Part shown: one piece after another, positions 16,452-25,405 of the stretch | How positions within the stretch are numbered: the first letter of the stretch is position 1 | Layout: the number at the start of each line of letters is the position of its first letter | Source of the DNA: JAWKWH01 sp963669285 | GTDB taxonomy: Bacteria; Pseudomonadota; Alphaproteobacteria; Rhizobiales; Rhizobiaceae | Direction: 5' to 3' | Assembly: GCA_963669285.2 (NCBI GenBank) | Contig: CAXXSI010000004.1 | Location: 23,673 to 87,672 of the forward strand | Length of the DNA: 64,000 nt | Notes under the pieces: generated by a model | What the model saw: only the letters and a program-made list of their open reading frames with translations | Database searches by the model: none | What the model was told of the DNA's origin: nothing | Made by a program: the position numbers and the translations under genes

Positions 16452-18053
16452 TTACTGATTGCCGCGAATGAGATCGCTGGCTTTTTCGGCGATCATGATC
16501 GTCGGCGCATTGGTGTTCGATCCGACGAGGCTCGGCATGATCGAGCTGTCGCAAATCCGGATTCCATCAAGTCCGCGAACCCGCAGTTGAGGATCCACGA
16601 CCGCCATGTCGTCCGTGCCCATTTTGCAAGTGCATGTCGGATGGTAGGAGGTCCGGCCATAGGCTCTGGCGTAGTCTTCAAATTCTTTTTGTGTCCGCAC
16701 GTTTTCGTCGGGAAAGCGGATCTGCCGGATGTATTTCTGCAGGCTGGGCTGCGAGAAAACCTCGCGGCTGATCTTCACACCTTCCACCGAGGTTTTCAGG
16801 TCATCCGGTTCCGCCAGGAAATTCGGATCGACGATCGGCAAGGCTGCCGGATCATTTGACCGCAGCCTGACGGTGCCGCGGCTTTTCGGACGCAGCGTGT
16901 AGGAGTTGAGTGTGATGCCGGATGATCCGCCCGGTACGCTCGGTACACCTGCTTCGGCGCCGGCGCCGGCGAGGAAATGGAACTGTAGGTCGGGTACCGG
17001 ACGCGTTTTGTCGGCGAACCAGAAGGCGCCGCCTTCGACGATGTTCGACGTCACGGGGCCTGAGTTGAACAGGTAATACTGCGCACCCGCCCATACCGCC
17101 CAGTGCCATTTGTTGTACTTGTCGAGGCTGTGGTGGCCGTTCAACTCGGCAACGATATCAATACCAAAATGGTCGTTGAGATTTTCGCCCACACCCGGCA
17201 GGTCATGAACGACGTCGATGCCGTGCTCGCGCAGATGCGCGGCCGGTCCGACACCGGACAGCATCATTAGTTTCGGCGTTCCGATGGCGCCGGAGGTGAC
17301 GATGATCTCGCTTTCGGCACGCGCGGTGCGCCGCTGGCTACCACGATAATATTCGACGGCTGCGGCGCGGTTACCCTCAAAGACGATGCGTGCCACCATA
17401 CAGCCCGTTTCGACCGTGAGATTTGGTCGAGCGAGAACCGGTTTCAGATAGCCGACGGCTGCCGAACAGCGCCGGTTGTTTTTCGTGGTCGTCTGATAGA
17501 TGCCGCATCCGGACTGTTCGGCGCCGTTGAAATCCGGTGAAAAGGGAATGCCGAATTCCTGGCACGATTGCACGAAAGCGCGTGTCATGCGCTGCGGATC
17601 GGGAATATTGGAGACGCCAAGCGGCCCGTCCGTGCCGTGCCAGTCGCCCGACAGGATGGTATTGCCTTCGGACCGGATGAAATATTTCTGAATGTCGTTG
17701 AAGGCCCAGCCGGTGCAGCCCTCTTCCTGCGCCCAGCGGTCATAGTCGACGGGATTGCCGCGGGTGAAGACTTCCGCATTGATGGAACTGCCACCGCCGA
17801 TCACCCTCGCCTGTGCGTAGGGAATCTCGCGATCATTGGCGTGTTTTTGCGGCGCGGTGGTCAGGCCCCATGTGTGAGGTCCGTCGGTCATCTTGGCAAA
17901 ACCAACCGGCATGTGGATCAGCGGATGACGGTCGCTGCCACCGGCTTCGAGCAACAGGACGCGCGCATCGGCGTTCTCGCTCAAACGGTTGGCAAGCACG
18001 CAACCCGCCGAACCGCCGCCGACAATCACATAATCATAACCGCTGTCCGCCAT
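16452..18053 (-). CDS. GMC family oxidoreductase (choline-dehydrogenase-like)
   Basis: 533 residues, normal for GMC flavoenzymes. The FAD dinucleotide motif VGGGSAGCVLANRLSE opens the protein, followed by GGGSSINAEVFTRGNP (GMC signature 1), TSGAIGTPKLMMLSG (signature 2) and the C-terminal HPTCTCKMG with the active-site His/Asn pair, ending VGSNTNAPTIMIAEKASDLI. It oxidises a primary or secondary alcohol. The gene starts directly at the stop of the aldehyde dehydrogenase gene (the two ORFs abut at 18053/18054), so alcohol-to-aldehyde-to-acid oxidation is a natural reading, analogous to choline oxidation, although the real alcohol is unknown. No signal peptide; cytoplasmic. Confidence 0.92.
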   Translation of the reverse strand: MADSGYDYVIVGGGSAGCVLANRLSENADARVLLLEAGGSDRHPLIHMPVGFAKMTDGPHTWGLTTAPQKHANDREIPYAQARVIGGGSSINAEVFTRGNPVDYDRWAQEEGCTGWAFNDIQKYFIRSEGNTILSGDWHGTDGPLGVSNIPDPQRMTRAFVQSCQEFGIPFSPDFNGAEQSGCGIYQTTTKNNRRCSAAVGYLKPVLARPNLTVETGCMVARIVFEGNRAAAVEYYRGSQRRTARAESEIIVTSGAIGTPKLMMLSGVGPAAHLREHGIDVVHDLPGVGENLNDHFGIDIVAELNGHHSLDKYNKWHWAVWAGAQYYLFNSGPVTSNIVEGGAFWFADKTRPVPDLQFHFLAGAGAEAGVPSVPGGSSGITLNSYTLRPKSRGTVRLRSNDPAALPIVDPNFLAEPDDLKTSVEGVKISREVFSQPSLQKYIRQIRFPDENVRTQKEFEDYARAYGRTSYHPTCTCKMGTDDMAVVDPQLRVRGLDGIRICDSSIMPSLVGSNTNAPTIMIAEKASDLIRGNQ

Positions 18054-19553
18054 TTATCCGATCCAGTGTTCGCGCTTGCCGATCTCGATGTGAACCGACT
18101 TGATCTGGGTATATTCCTCGACACCGTAAATTCCGGCCTCCCTGCCCCAACCGGATTGCTTGAAACCGCCGATCGGCAATTCCGGACCGCCGGAAAGCGT
18201 GGTGTTGACCCAGAATCTGCCGGCCTGGACCCGCCTTGTCACAACAAGCGCCTTGTCGATGTTCTTGGTCCAGACGCTGGCGGCCAATCCGTACTCCGTA
18301 TCGTTGGCAATCGTAATCGCCTCCTCAATCGTATCAAAGGGCATGACGGTCAATACCGGACCGAAAATCTCCTCGCGGGCAATCGCCATTTCGCGGCTAA
18401 CTCCGGAAAACAAGGTCGGCGTGATGTACTGTCCCCCACCGAGATCAAGCTGTTCGCCGCCGCATACAAGCTTTGCACCCTCGTCGCGACCCTTGGCGAT
18501 GTACTTCATGATGGTGGTGTTCTGCGCATCGGTGGTGATCGCCCCCACCTGGGTGGCCTCATCCAGCGGATCGCCGACGACGGTTTTGGCGAACTTGTCC
18601 GCCACCATGTCGCTGAACTTGTCAGCCACGCTGCGCTCGACGATCAGCCGCGAACCGGAAACACAGCACTGGCCGGTATTAAACGCGATACCGAAGGCAA
18701 CGCCGTCGGCGGCGTCTTCGAGATCGGCGTCGGCGAACACGATCTGCGGGTTCTTGCCACCGAGTTCGAGGCCGAGTTTCTTGAAATTTCCGGCCGCCGC
18801 GTGGACGCAGTTCCTGCCGACATTGGTCGAACCGGTAAATGACAGCATGTCGACATCTGTATGCTCGATCAGCCTTTGTCCGATCGTGCTGCCGGAGCCG
18901 GTCACGACATTCATGCATCCGTCGGGCAGACCGGCAGCGGACAGGATTTCCGCCAGTATCAGGCTGGTGGCGGAAGTCATCTCCGACGGTTTGGCGACGA
19001 TCGTGCACCCGGCCGCCAGGATGTAGGGAACCCGCTCGCACAGGATCAGAAACGGAAAGTTCCACGGCGTGATCACGCCGACGACGCCCACCGGTTCGCG
19101 GGTGACCAGGCCGAACATGCCGTCGCCCAGATTGTTGAAACTGTCGCCGTGCAGACTGCGCGCCACGCCGGAGGCATATTCGTACATGCCGGCACAGCCG
19201 GCGACTTCGCCTCGGGCCTGGCTGATCGGTTTGCCGTTTTCCAGCGTCTCCCAATAGGCGATTTCCTCGGCCCGTTCGCGGATTCCGGCCGCGGTCTTTA
19301 GCAGAACCTCGGCGCGCTCGGCGCCGGACAGGCCAGACCAGCGGCGATCGTCAAAGGCGCGCCTTGCGGCGGAAACCGCGCTGTCGAGATCATCGCCGGT
19401 GCATTTCGGAATACGCGTAACCGGCACGCCGTGACCGGGAGACAAGCGTTCAAAAACATCCCGATCACCGGCCGGAACGACTGCGCCATCGACAAAGAAA
19501 CCGAAGTCGCGGGGCGTTTCAGGCAATGACAGGCGGGGAGCGGATTGGTCCAT
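18054..19553 (-). CDS. Aldehyde dehydrogenase
   Basis: 499 residues from the ATG at 19553, which is preceded by GAGG; the frame extends to 19700 but that part is an arginine-rich, unlikely leader. NAD(P)-dependent ALDH motifs: TPWNFPF, FTGSTNVG, catalytic glutamate in LELGGKNPQIV, catalytic cysteine in FNTGQCCVSGSR, and EEIFGPVLTVMPF. It oxidises an aldehyde to the acid in the cytoplasm. Directly upstream of, and abutting, the GMC oxidoreductase gene, so the two probably catalyse successive steps. The acid product would be the substrate for the CoA-transferase at 13.8-15.4 kb. Confidence 0.93.
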   Translation of the reverse strand: MDQSAPRLSLPETPRDFGFFVDGAVVPAGDRDVFERLSPGHGVPVTRIPKCTGDDLDSAVSAARRAFDDRRWSGLSGAERAEVLLKTAAGIRERAEEIAYWETLENGKPISQARGEVAGCAGMYEYASGVARSLHGDSFNNLGDGMFGLVTREPVGVVGVITPWNFPFLILCERVPYILAAGCTIVAKPSEMTSATSLILAEILSAAGLPDGCMNVVTGSGSTIGQRLIEHTDVDMLSFTGSTNVGRNCVHAAAGNFKKLGLELGGKNPQIVFADADLEDAADGVAFGIAFNTGQCCVSGSRLIVERSVADKFSDMVADKFAKTVVGDPLDEATQVGAITTDAQNTTIMKYIAKGRDEGAKLVCGGEQLDLGGGQYITPTLFSGVSREMAIAREEIFGPVLTVMPFDTIEEAITIANDTEYGLAASVWTKNIDKALVVTRRVQAGRFWVNTTLSGGPELPIGGFKQSGWGREAGIYGVEEYTQIKSVHIEIGKREHWIG

Positions 19554-19596
19554 GATGTCCTCATTCAGATTGGGAGACGATTGCGCGCCGAAACGA

Positions 19597-19896
19597 TTAG
19601 TCCTCGATCGAAACCATTTTGCGCACCACCAGTGGCGTCGCCTGCGCCGCTTCCATCTTTGGTGCCCATGTGCCGAACCAATCCTGCGCGATGTGTGCAT
19701 CGAGGGCAGCCTGCGACGACCACACTTCGACGATGGTCATCTTCGCCGGGTTTTCGCCGTCGCGCCAAAGTTCGTACTGCTCGCAGCCGTCTTCGGTGCG
19801 CGATCGGGCGATGAACTCGCGCTCGAACAATGTGGTGAATTCGTCGACCAGATCGGGTTTGACGTCGAGTTCGACGAGTAGCCGTGCCTTTGCCAT
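19597..19896 (-). CDS. Antibiotic-biosynthesis-monooxygenase (ABM) domain protein
   Basis: 99 residues from the ATG at 19896. That ATG overlaps the TGA of the flavodoxin-like gene (TGATG), which decides the start against the longer frame beginning at 20010. The single ABM domain (LLVELDVKPDLVDEF near the N-terminus, DGCEQYELWRDGENP, IVEVWSSQAALDAHI) is a dimeric ferredoxin-like barrel. Members are small cofactor-free monooxygenases, heme-degrading enzymes or quinol monooxygenases; the quinol type (YgiN-like) often pairs with a flavodoxin-fold quinone reductase, as the upstream gene may be. Function here is unproven. Confidence 0.82.
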   Translation of the reverse strand: MAKARLLVELDVKPDLVDEFTTLFEREFIARSRTEDGCEQYELWRDGENPAKMTIVEVWSSQAALDAHIAQDWFGTWAPKMEAAQATPLVVRKMVSIED

Positions 19897-20465
19897 CAGT
19901 CTGCGAGCTCCCAGAAACGCGTATATTTCGCCTTGAGCGGGTGAAGATCCTTGCGGCCTTCCATGTAGTATCCGACCCACTCGGCCAGCCGGGTGCCGGC
20001 GCGGCGGCAAGCCTCCTTTGCGTGCTCGGCACGCGGCTCGCCGGTAAAGACCGCCCCATAGTGCAGGCTTTCCTTCTTGGCGACGTAGTCGGTGATGCCG
20101 AAAACGAAATAGCCCATATTCATCATCATGATGCTGAGCGCCTGACAGGCCAGCTCACCACCGCCGCCAAGGCTGCCGGCAGACGTGAAGGGAACGGCGA
20201 ACTTTCCGTCGGTCTTAAACCAGATGTCCGGTGTGCGGTCGTCCCACCATTTCTTCATCCGCCATGAAATGCCCCCCAGATGGGTCGGACAGCCGATGGC
20301 GATGCCGTCGGCCCAGAACACGTCCTCCGTCTCGGCTTCCTCCACGAACCGTACGCGGATATCGTGACCACCGACCGCCTCGACGCCTTCCTTGACAAAG
20401 GGTACAGCCGTTTCGGTGAACCGACGGTCGCTGTCCGTGTCATAAATGATCAGTATGTTGGCCAC
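19896..20465 (-). CDS. Flavodoxin-fold NAD(P)H:quinone oxidoreductase (WrbA-like)
   Basis: 189 residues starting with GTG at 20465, with GGGAGG eight bases upstream. Flavodoxin-type start ILIIYDTDSDRRFTETA, followed by DGIAIGCPTHLGGISWRMKKWWDD (FMN-binding loop of WrbA proteins), and PFTSAGSLGGGGELACQ. WrbA-type enzymes reduce quinones with NAD(P)H using FMN. It is directly upstream of the ABM-domain gene (TGATG overlap), which suggests a quinone/quinol redox pair that protects against, or uses, an aromatic or quinone intermediate. A 266-base repeat element separates it from the alcohol dehydrogenase gene; its ribosome site lies outside the element and is intact. Confidence 0.85.
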   Translation of the reverse strand: MANILIIYDTDSDRRFTETAVPFVKEGVEAVGGHDIRVRFVEEAETEDVFWADGIAIGCPTHLGGISWRMKKWWDDRTPDIWFKTDGKFAVPFTSAGSLGGGGELACQALSIMMMNMGYFVFGITDYVAKKESLHYGAVFTGEPRAEHAKEACRRAGTRLAEWVGYYMEGRKDLHPLKAKYTRFWELAD

Positions 20466-20483
20466 CGCGGAACCTCCCAGGTC

Positions 20484-20749
20484 AGGTCATGGACTCACAA
20501 ACAGGGTCAAAATGGCGCCGAAACCGCATAGCAAACCAAGGAAAAGGCCGAAAAGCGGGGCCATCCCCCCGGTTGAGGCCTTTGACGAAGGTTTGGGAAG
20601 CGGGTTCGAGCGTCCGAAGGATATGGCAAATTTGCCCGGCTATTGCGTCGCAAGCTTTTGAAAACCGAACGGTTTCCTGCAAGCTCGCTCCTGATATCCA
20701 ACCAAATTTGCGCATACCATTGTTGATCCTGTTTATGGGTCCATGACCT
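20484..20749. mobile_element. MITE-like element, copy 1 (about 266 bp, terminal inverted repeats)
   Basis: The two ends are inverted repeats of 27 bases (20484-20510 and 20723-20749) matching at 24 positions; they begin AGGTCATGGAC. The whole element is about 92-95% identical, by eye, to the copy at 36646-36910. It carries no intact gene: a short open frame on the minus strand is out of phase between the copies. The right end overlaps the stop codon of the alcohol dehydrogenase gene, the TAG being formed by the element's terminal CTA. It splits what would otherwise be a close gene pair (ADH and WrbA-like). Confidence 0.85.
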
Positions 20750-21782
20750 AGTAAACTACGATTTGGGTTTTTAAATCTTGCGGCCTCTCGGCCAGGCTAT
20801 CGAACGCCGCCTGGATATCTTCAAGGCGATAGTCGGCCTGCGTGAACGGCGCCGTCTTGATCCGGTGGTGTGTCAGCAGGGTCAGCGCGTCATGCATATC
20901 CTGCCCCATGCCGGCGACCGAACCCTTCAGCGAGTTTTCCTGCAGGATCGTGTTCAGGATATCGAGTGACAACGTCTCTCCGGCGCCGGTAATGCCGAAG
21001 GCGGCAAGATGCCCGCCCTTGCGCATCAGCTGCGAAGCCTGGGCATAAAGCCCGGCATTGCCGACGCTTTCGATGACGATGTCCGCGCCGCGCCCCTCGG
21101 TGGCATCAAGCACTGTCTGTCTGACTTTCGCCGGGTCGCTGACTCCGACATCGGCACCGGCCTGCATTGCCATCTGAACCCTTTCCGGGCTGATGTCGGT
21201 GACGATGATCGGCGCCGCACCGATGGTGCGCATGAGCTGCACGTGCAGATTGCCGATCGGACCGGCGCCCAGAACGACGACCGATTGTCCGAATTCGACC
21301 TTAGCCTTGCGGGCGGCGCGAACCACGCACGCCAAGGGTTCGGTCAGTGCCAAAACCTCTGCCGGCGTATCCTGCGGCGCCGGAATGACCAGCCTCGCCG
21401 GAACCGCAATATATTCGGCAAATGCGCCGTCCATCGTGATCCCGAGTTGCCGCATATCCGGGCAGTTCAGGATTTCATTGCGCCGGCACCAGTAGCAGTT
21501 GCCGCAACCGATATTCATGTCGACGACGACCGGTTGGCCGACCGTCAGGTTGGAAATTCCCGATCCAAGCGCTTCGATGTGACCGGTGAACTCATGACCC
21601 GGAATCATCGGCAGATTTTCCGCCGCATAGGCGCCGTGGAAGATATGCACATCGGTGCCGCAGATTCCCGTGCGGGCAATCCTGATCAAGGCTTCGTCGG
21701 GTCCGGGTTGCGGGCGCGGCACATCGCGCAATTCGAAACAACCGGGCTTGACCAGGACTGCAGCGCGCATTGTGGACATCAC
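20748..21782 (-). CDS. Zinc-dependent medium-chain alcohol dehydrogenase
   Basis: 344 residues; the ATG at 21782 overlaps the stop of the upstream permease gene (M-M-S-T-M start, so 21770 is an alternative). Catalytic zinc site: GICGTDVHIFHG (Cys) and GHEFTGHIE (His). Structural zinc loop CGNCYWCRRNEILNC is complete. Rossmann motif VVLGAGPIGNLHVQL. Sorbitol/threonine/polyol dehydrogenase branch. It is the last gene of the ABC-transporter operon, so it probably oxidises the imported alcohol or polyol first. The stop codon is supplied by the terminal repeat of the MITE-like element, so the original C-terminus may have been slightly different. Confidence 0.9.
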   Translation of the reverse strand: MMSTMRAAVLVKPGCFELRDVPRPQPGPDEALIRIARTGICGTDVHIFHGAYAAENLPMIPGHEFTGHIEALGSGISNLTVGQPVVVDMNIGCGNCYWCRRNEILNCPDMRQLGITMDGAFAEYIAVPARLVIPAPQDTPAEVLALTEPLACVVRAARKAKVEFGQSVVVLGAGPIGNLHVQLMRTIGAAPIIVTDISPERVQMAMQAGADVGVSDPAKVRQTVLDATEGRGADIVIESVGNAGLYAQASQLMRKGGHLAAFGITGAGETLSLDILNTILQENSLKGSVAGMGQDMHDALTLLTHHRIKTAPFTQADYRLEDIQAAFDSLAERPQDLKTQIVVY

Positions 21783-22729
21783 TTGACCACTCCGCGCAGC
21801 TTGGACCTGTCGATTGTCAGCGCGATGGCGACGATCAGCACGATGCCGAACACCATCTGCTGCTGCGTCGCATTGATCTCCAGATAGACCATGGCCGCGC
21901 GGATCACCATGACGATCAGTGTGCCGATCGCCGTGTTCACGACCCCGCCGACCCCACCGGTCAATGGCGTTCCGCCGACGAGGACGGCAACAATTGCCAG
22001 CAGCAGGAAACCATTGGCGAGGTTTGCGTCACCACCGGACAGTTTGACGGAGAACATCAGCCCGGCAATTCCGGCAAACGCTCCGGAAATCGCGAAGGCG
22101 AGCATCTTGACCCGATCGACATTCAGGCCCGAGGCAACCGCAGCAAGTTCGCCGGAACCCACCGCCTTGAGAGCACGGCCGAATGTTGTTCGCGACTGCA
22201 GGAACCAGGCCAGTGCCAGCAGGATCACCGCGATCGCCAATTCGTGCGGAACGCCGGCGGTATTGCCGAACATCCAGCCGAAGCTGTCGTCGCGTTGGGT
22301 CGCATCCATCGACAGCGCGCGCTGACCGGAAAGATATTTGGCCGCCGACAGCGCGATGAAACCCATGGCCAATGTGGACACGAATGACGGCACATAGAGC
22401 CGCGAAGTCACGTAACCCGAAATTGCACCGAATGTGGCGCCGGCCGCGATGCATATGAACGCCACGCCAATCCCGAACTGGCTGAGGTAAACCGTGGCGA
22501 TGACGGTCACCATGTTGGCCAGTTGCTGCGCCGAAAGATCGATGCCGCCGATGTAGATGGCAAACGTCATTCCGAGCGCCATGATGAACAGCGGTACGAC
22601 ATCGGTGACGAGCGACAAGAGCCCCGACGGATCGAAGAAGCTCGGATTGGCGATACCGACCGCGACCACCAGTGCCAGAAGCGTGATCCAGGGAAAATGC
22701 GGCTTGATCTGTTCTAAATCCATGGTCAT
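21779..22729 (-). CDS. ABC transporter permease, CUT2 (ribose/simple sugar) family
   Basis: 316 residues with about eight to ten hydrophobic segments, including the family motif AIVAVLVGGTPLTGGVGGVVNTAIGTL near the C-terminal third and LNVDRVKMLAFAISGAFAGIAGL before it. Belongs to the RbsC/AraH-like permeases (BPD_transp_2). Inner membrane. It follows the ATPase gene by three bases and overlaps the ADH start. With the second permease at 24248, it forms a heterodimeric channel, an arrangement also seen in other CUT2 systems of Rhizobiales. Confidence 0.9.
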   Translation of the reverse strand: MTMDLEQIKPHFPWITLLALVVAVGIANPSFFDPSGLLSLVTDVVPLFIMALGMTFAIYIGGIDLSAQQLANMVTVIATVYLSQFGIGVAFICIAAGATFGAISGYVTSRLYVPSFVSTLAMGFIALSAAKYLSGQRALSMDATQRDDSFGWMFGNTAGVPHELAIAVILLALAWFLQSRTTFGRALKAVGSGELAAVASGLNVDRVKMLAFAISGAFAGIAGLMFSVKLSGGDANLANGFLLLAIVAVLVGGTPLTGGVGGVVNTAIGTLIVMVIRAAMVYLEINATQQQMVFGIVLIVAIALTIDRSKLRGVVK

Positions 22730-22732
22730 GCC

Positions 22733-24238
22733 TCAGATCATGTGGTGCACAAGGTCGTAGAGCGACGGCTTGTTGCCCGGGGTGCAGTCGAACTGTTTTT
22801 GAAATTCGCCGTCTTTCAGAACGATGATCGTGTGCGACAGCCCGATCGCCTCTTCCAATGTGTCGGCGACCAGCACGATGCCGACGCCGGCATCGGACAT
22901 CTCGCGGACCATCTCGTAGACATCTTCCTTGGCGCCGATATCGAGACCGCGAGTCGGATGGTCGAGCAGGATGATATCGGATCCGCCGGACCGCCATTTG
23001 GCCAGAACGACCTTTTGCTGGTTGCCGCCGGACAGGCCGCCGCAATCCTTGTAGACATCGGGTGTCTTGATCGCGAGCTTGTCGATCCACTTCCGGGCCA
23101 GCGTCTTTTCCCTGCCGATGTTCAACACGCCGGCGCTTGAATAATTTCCCATCTGGCTGAGCGTCATGTTTTCATAGACATTCATGCCGCCGACAATGCC
23201 TTCGACCTTGCGCTCACGCGGGGTGTAGCCGACGCCACGTTTAACCCCGCCCTGCGCGGTAAATCGGCTGACGTGCTGGCCCTTGATCGTCACCCGTCCC
23301 GCGGTTGGGGAATCGAGACCGAATACGGTTCTCAGGATCGCTTCGCGGCCCGAGCCCTCGGTGCCGACGAGGCAAAGAACCTCGCCCGGATGCAATTCGA
23401 ATGAGATGTCCCTGTAACGATTGCCGAGGCTTACGTTGTCAAAGGCGACCTGGACGACATCCGGATCGTAAGGGTGCTGCTTTTGTTCGCGATAGTATTC
23501 CTTGTCGACCTCGCGCCCGACCATTTTGTGCTGGATTGCGTCGATTTCCGCCTGGTCATGCGCCACCACATCGACCACTTCGCCGTCCTTCATCACATAG
23601 ATGCGGTCGCTAAGCTCAAGCACCTCGTCCATGCGATGGCTGACGAAGATGAAAGACGCGCGCTTGGTCAGGTCGCGGACAAGCTGAAACAGCAGATCGA
23701 CCTCCTCTTTGGCCAACACCGAAGTCGGCTCGTCGAGAAGAATGACGAGGTCGCCGTCGATGCGCTCTTCCAACGTCAGGACCTTGGCTAGTTCGACCAG
23801 CTGGCGCTGTGCGAAAGACAGTTGCGACGTGATCATCGCGGGATCGATGTCGAGCTTGACCTTTTCCAGTTGACTGCGGGCGGCCTCGGCCATCGCCTTC
23901 CAGTCGATGACGCCGAATTTCACGAACTGCTGTTCGTAGCCCAGGAAGATGTTCTCCATGACCGTCAGGTTGGTGATCAGCGACTGTTCCTGGAACACCA
24001 TGCCGATGCCGTGTTCCATCGCCTGGCGCGGATTCTGGAAACGGACCGCTTTCCCATCGATGGTGATCGTCCCGCCGTCGGGCTGGTAGGATCCGTAGAT
24101 CACCTTCATCAGCGTGGATTTGCCGGCGCCGTTTTCGCCGACAAGGCCGACGATCTCGCCGCGATTGACCTTGAAGTCGACGGCCTTCAGTGCATGAACC
24201 CCGGGGAAATGCTTGTCGACTTTGCGAAGCTCGTACAC
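22733..24238 (-). CDS. ABC transporter ATP-binding protein, CUT2 family (double ATPase, RbsA-like)
   Basis: 501 residues, typical RbsA/XylG length with two ATPase domains. Domain 1: Walker A GENGAGKST near residue 36, signature LSFAQRQLVELAK, Walker B VILLDEPTSVL. Domain 2: Walker A-like GTEGSGREAI (degenerate, as usual for this family), signature LSGGNQQKVVLAKW, Walker B IILLDHPTRGLDIG, in which the usual DEPT is DHPT. Cytoplasmic side of the membrane. Placed between the two permease genes, with spacings of ten and three bases. Confidence 0.93.
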   Translation of the reverse strand: MYELRKVDKHFPGVHALKAVDFKVNRGEIVGLVGENGAGKSTLMKVIYGSYQPDGGTITIDGKAVRFQNPRQAMEHGIGMVFQEQSLITNLTVMENIFLGYEQQFVKFGVIDWKAMAEAARSQLEKVKLDIDPAMITSQLSFAQRQLVELAKVLTLEERIDGDLVILLDEPTSVLAKEEVDLLFQLVRDLTKRASFIFVSHRMDEVLELSDRIYVMKDGEVVDVVAHDQAEIDAIQHKMVGREVDKEYYREQKQHPYDPDVVQVAFDNVSLGNRYRDISFELHPGEVLCLVGTEGSGREAILRTVFGLDSPTAGRVTIKGQHVSRFTAQGGVKRGVGYTPRERKVEGIVGGMNVYENMTLSQMGNYSSAGVLNIGREKTLARKWIDKLAIKTPDVYKDCGGLSGGNQQKVVLAKWRSGGSDIILLDHPTRGLDIGAKEDVYEMVREMSDAGVGIVLVADTLEEAIGLSHTIIVLKDGEFQKQFDCTPGNKPSLYDLVHHMI

Positions 24239-24247
24239 GGCGCGCCC

Positions 24248-25291
24248 CTATTTCACAAAGCTGACGGATTTGCGGTCGGTCGAGAGCACCACCGCAATGA
24301 TCACCAGGAGACCGAGCACGCCGTCCTGCACGTAGCCGGGCAAGCCGATCACCACCATGCCATTGTTGATGACATTGACGATCAGCACTCCGACCAGCGT
24401 GTTCCAGACGCCACCGATTCCGCCCCAAAGCGCGGTTCCGCCGACGACGACCGCGGTAATGGAGACGAACATGAAATTGTTGCCGGTCGCCGTCTCGGCG
24501 ATACCGATGCGCCCGACGGCCAGCAACGCGCCGACGGCGAAGAAAACGCCGGCCAGCGTGAAACCCATGATGCGGACACGACTGACATTGAGACCGCTGG
24601 CATGAGCCAGTTCCTCACCGCCGCCCACGGCATAGAAGTTGCGGCCAAGCGTGGTTCGCGACTGGATGAACCAGGCAATCAGCAGGAAACCGAGCGCGAC
24701 GTAGCACATGATGGGAAAGTTGAGCCAACGTACCGTCAGCAGTGAGCGAAACAATTCGTCCTCGATGCGGATGCGGTCACCACCGGTCAAAAGCAGCGCG
24801 AATCCGGTGCCGACAAATCCCATCGCCAGACTTGCCATGAACGAGGGAATTTTCAGGCGCACATGTACGAGCCCGTTGATGAAGCCCATGACAGCACCGA
24901 CCAGCAGAACCAGCGGGATGGCCAGCCAGGCCCAGCTCGCCAACGTGCCGCCCCAGGCCAGAAAAGCGAAGGCGAACAGCACGGCGCACACCGAGACCGT
25001 TCCCTCCATGCTCAGGTCGATGGACCCCATGATGATGATGAAGGTGACGCCGACGGCGACCATCAGCGCCGGGGTCGCGGAAATGCCGATCCGCGCAGCG
25101 TTGCGGATCGAGAAAAAGCGGCTGTCGAGAAGATAGATGTGATCCTTGGCTTCGCGGAAATCCTCAAGCCATTCGAAGAACGGAAACAACAGCACGAGCA
25201 CTGCCAGGACCAGGAGCGGCGCCCATTTGACCACCCGCTCCCGCGTCGCAAACCCGCCGAAAGGCGCGGTCTGGGCAGTTGTGTCCGTCAT
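24248..25291 (-). CDS. ABC transporter permease, CUT2 family (second permease)
   Basis: 347 residues with an N-terminal cytoplasmic stretch and about ten hydrophobic segments. The loop AVVVGGTALWGGIGGVWNTLVGVLIVN is the conserved CUT2 permease motif, and LNVSRVRIMGFTLAGVFFAVGALL precedes it. Only ten bases upstream of the ATPase gene. The partner permease at 21779 is clearly homologous but diverged. Inner membrane. Confidence 0.9.
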   Translation of the reverse strand: MTDTTAQTAPFGGFATRERVVKWAPLLVLAVLVLLFPFFEWLEDFREAKDHIYLLDSRFFSIRNAARIGISATPALMVAVGVTFIIIMGSIDLSMEGTVSVCAVLFAFAFLAWGGTLASWAWLAIPLVLLVGAVMGFINGLVHVRLKIPSFMASLAMGFVGTGFALLLTGGDRIRIEDELFRSLLTVRWLNFPIMCYVALGFLLIAWFIQSRTTLGRNFYAVGGGEELAHASGLNVSRVRIMGFTLAGVFFAVGALLAVGRIGIAETATGNNFMFVSITAVVVGGTALWGGIGGVWNTLVGVLIVNVINNGMVVIGLPGYVQDGVLGLLVIIAVVLSTDRKSVSFVK

Positions 25292-25405
25292 GATCCGGGC
25301 CTCATTGCTTGCGTTGCCGCGCTGTCGCGGGACAGTCGAAATCGCGCGGAATTACCGCGGCGGAATAGGTTGGCGCGAGCTGACACTCAGCCCGCGCCAA
25401 AGCCA

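Noticed and set aside
20482..20715. Open frame inside MITE-like copy 1
   Set aside because: The frame is broken in copy 2 by a one-base gap and has no resemblance to a transposase I know.
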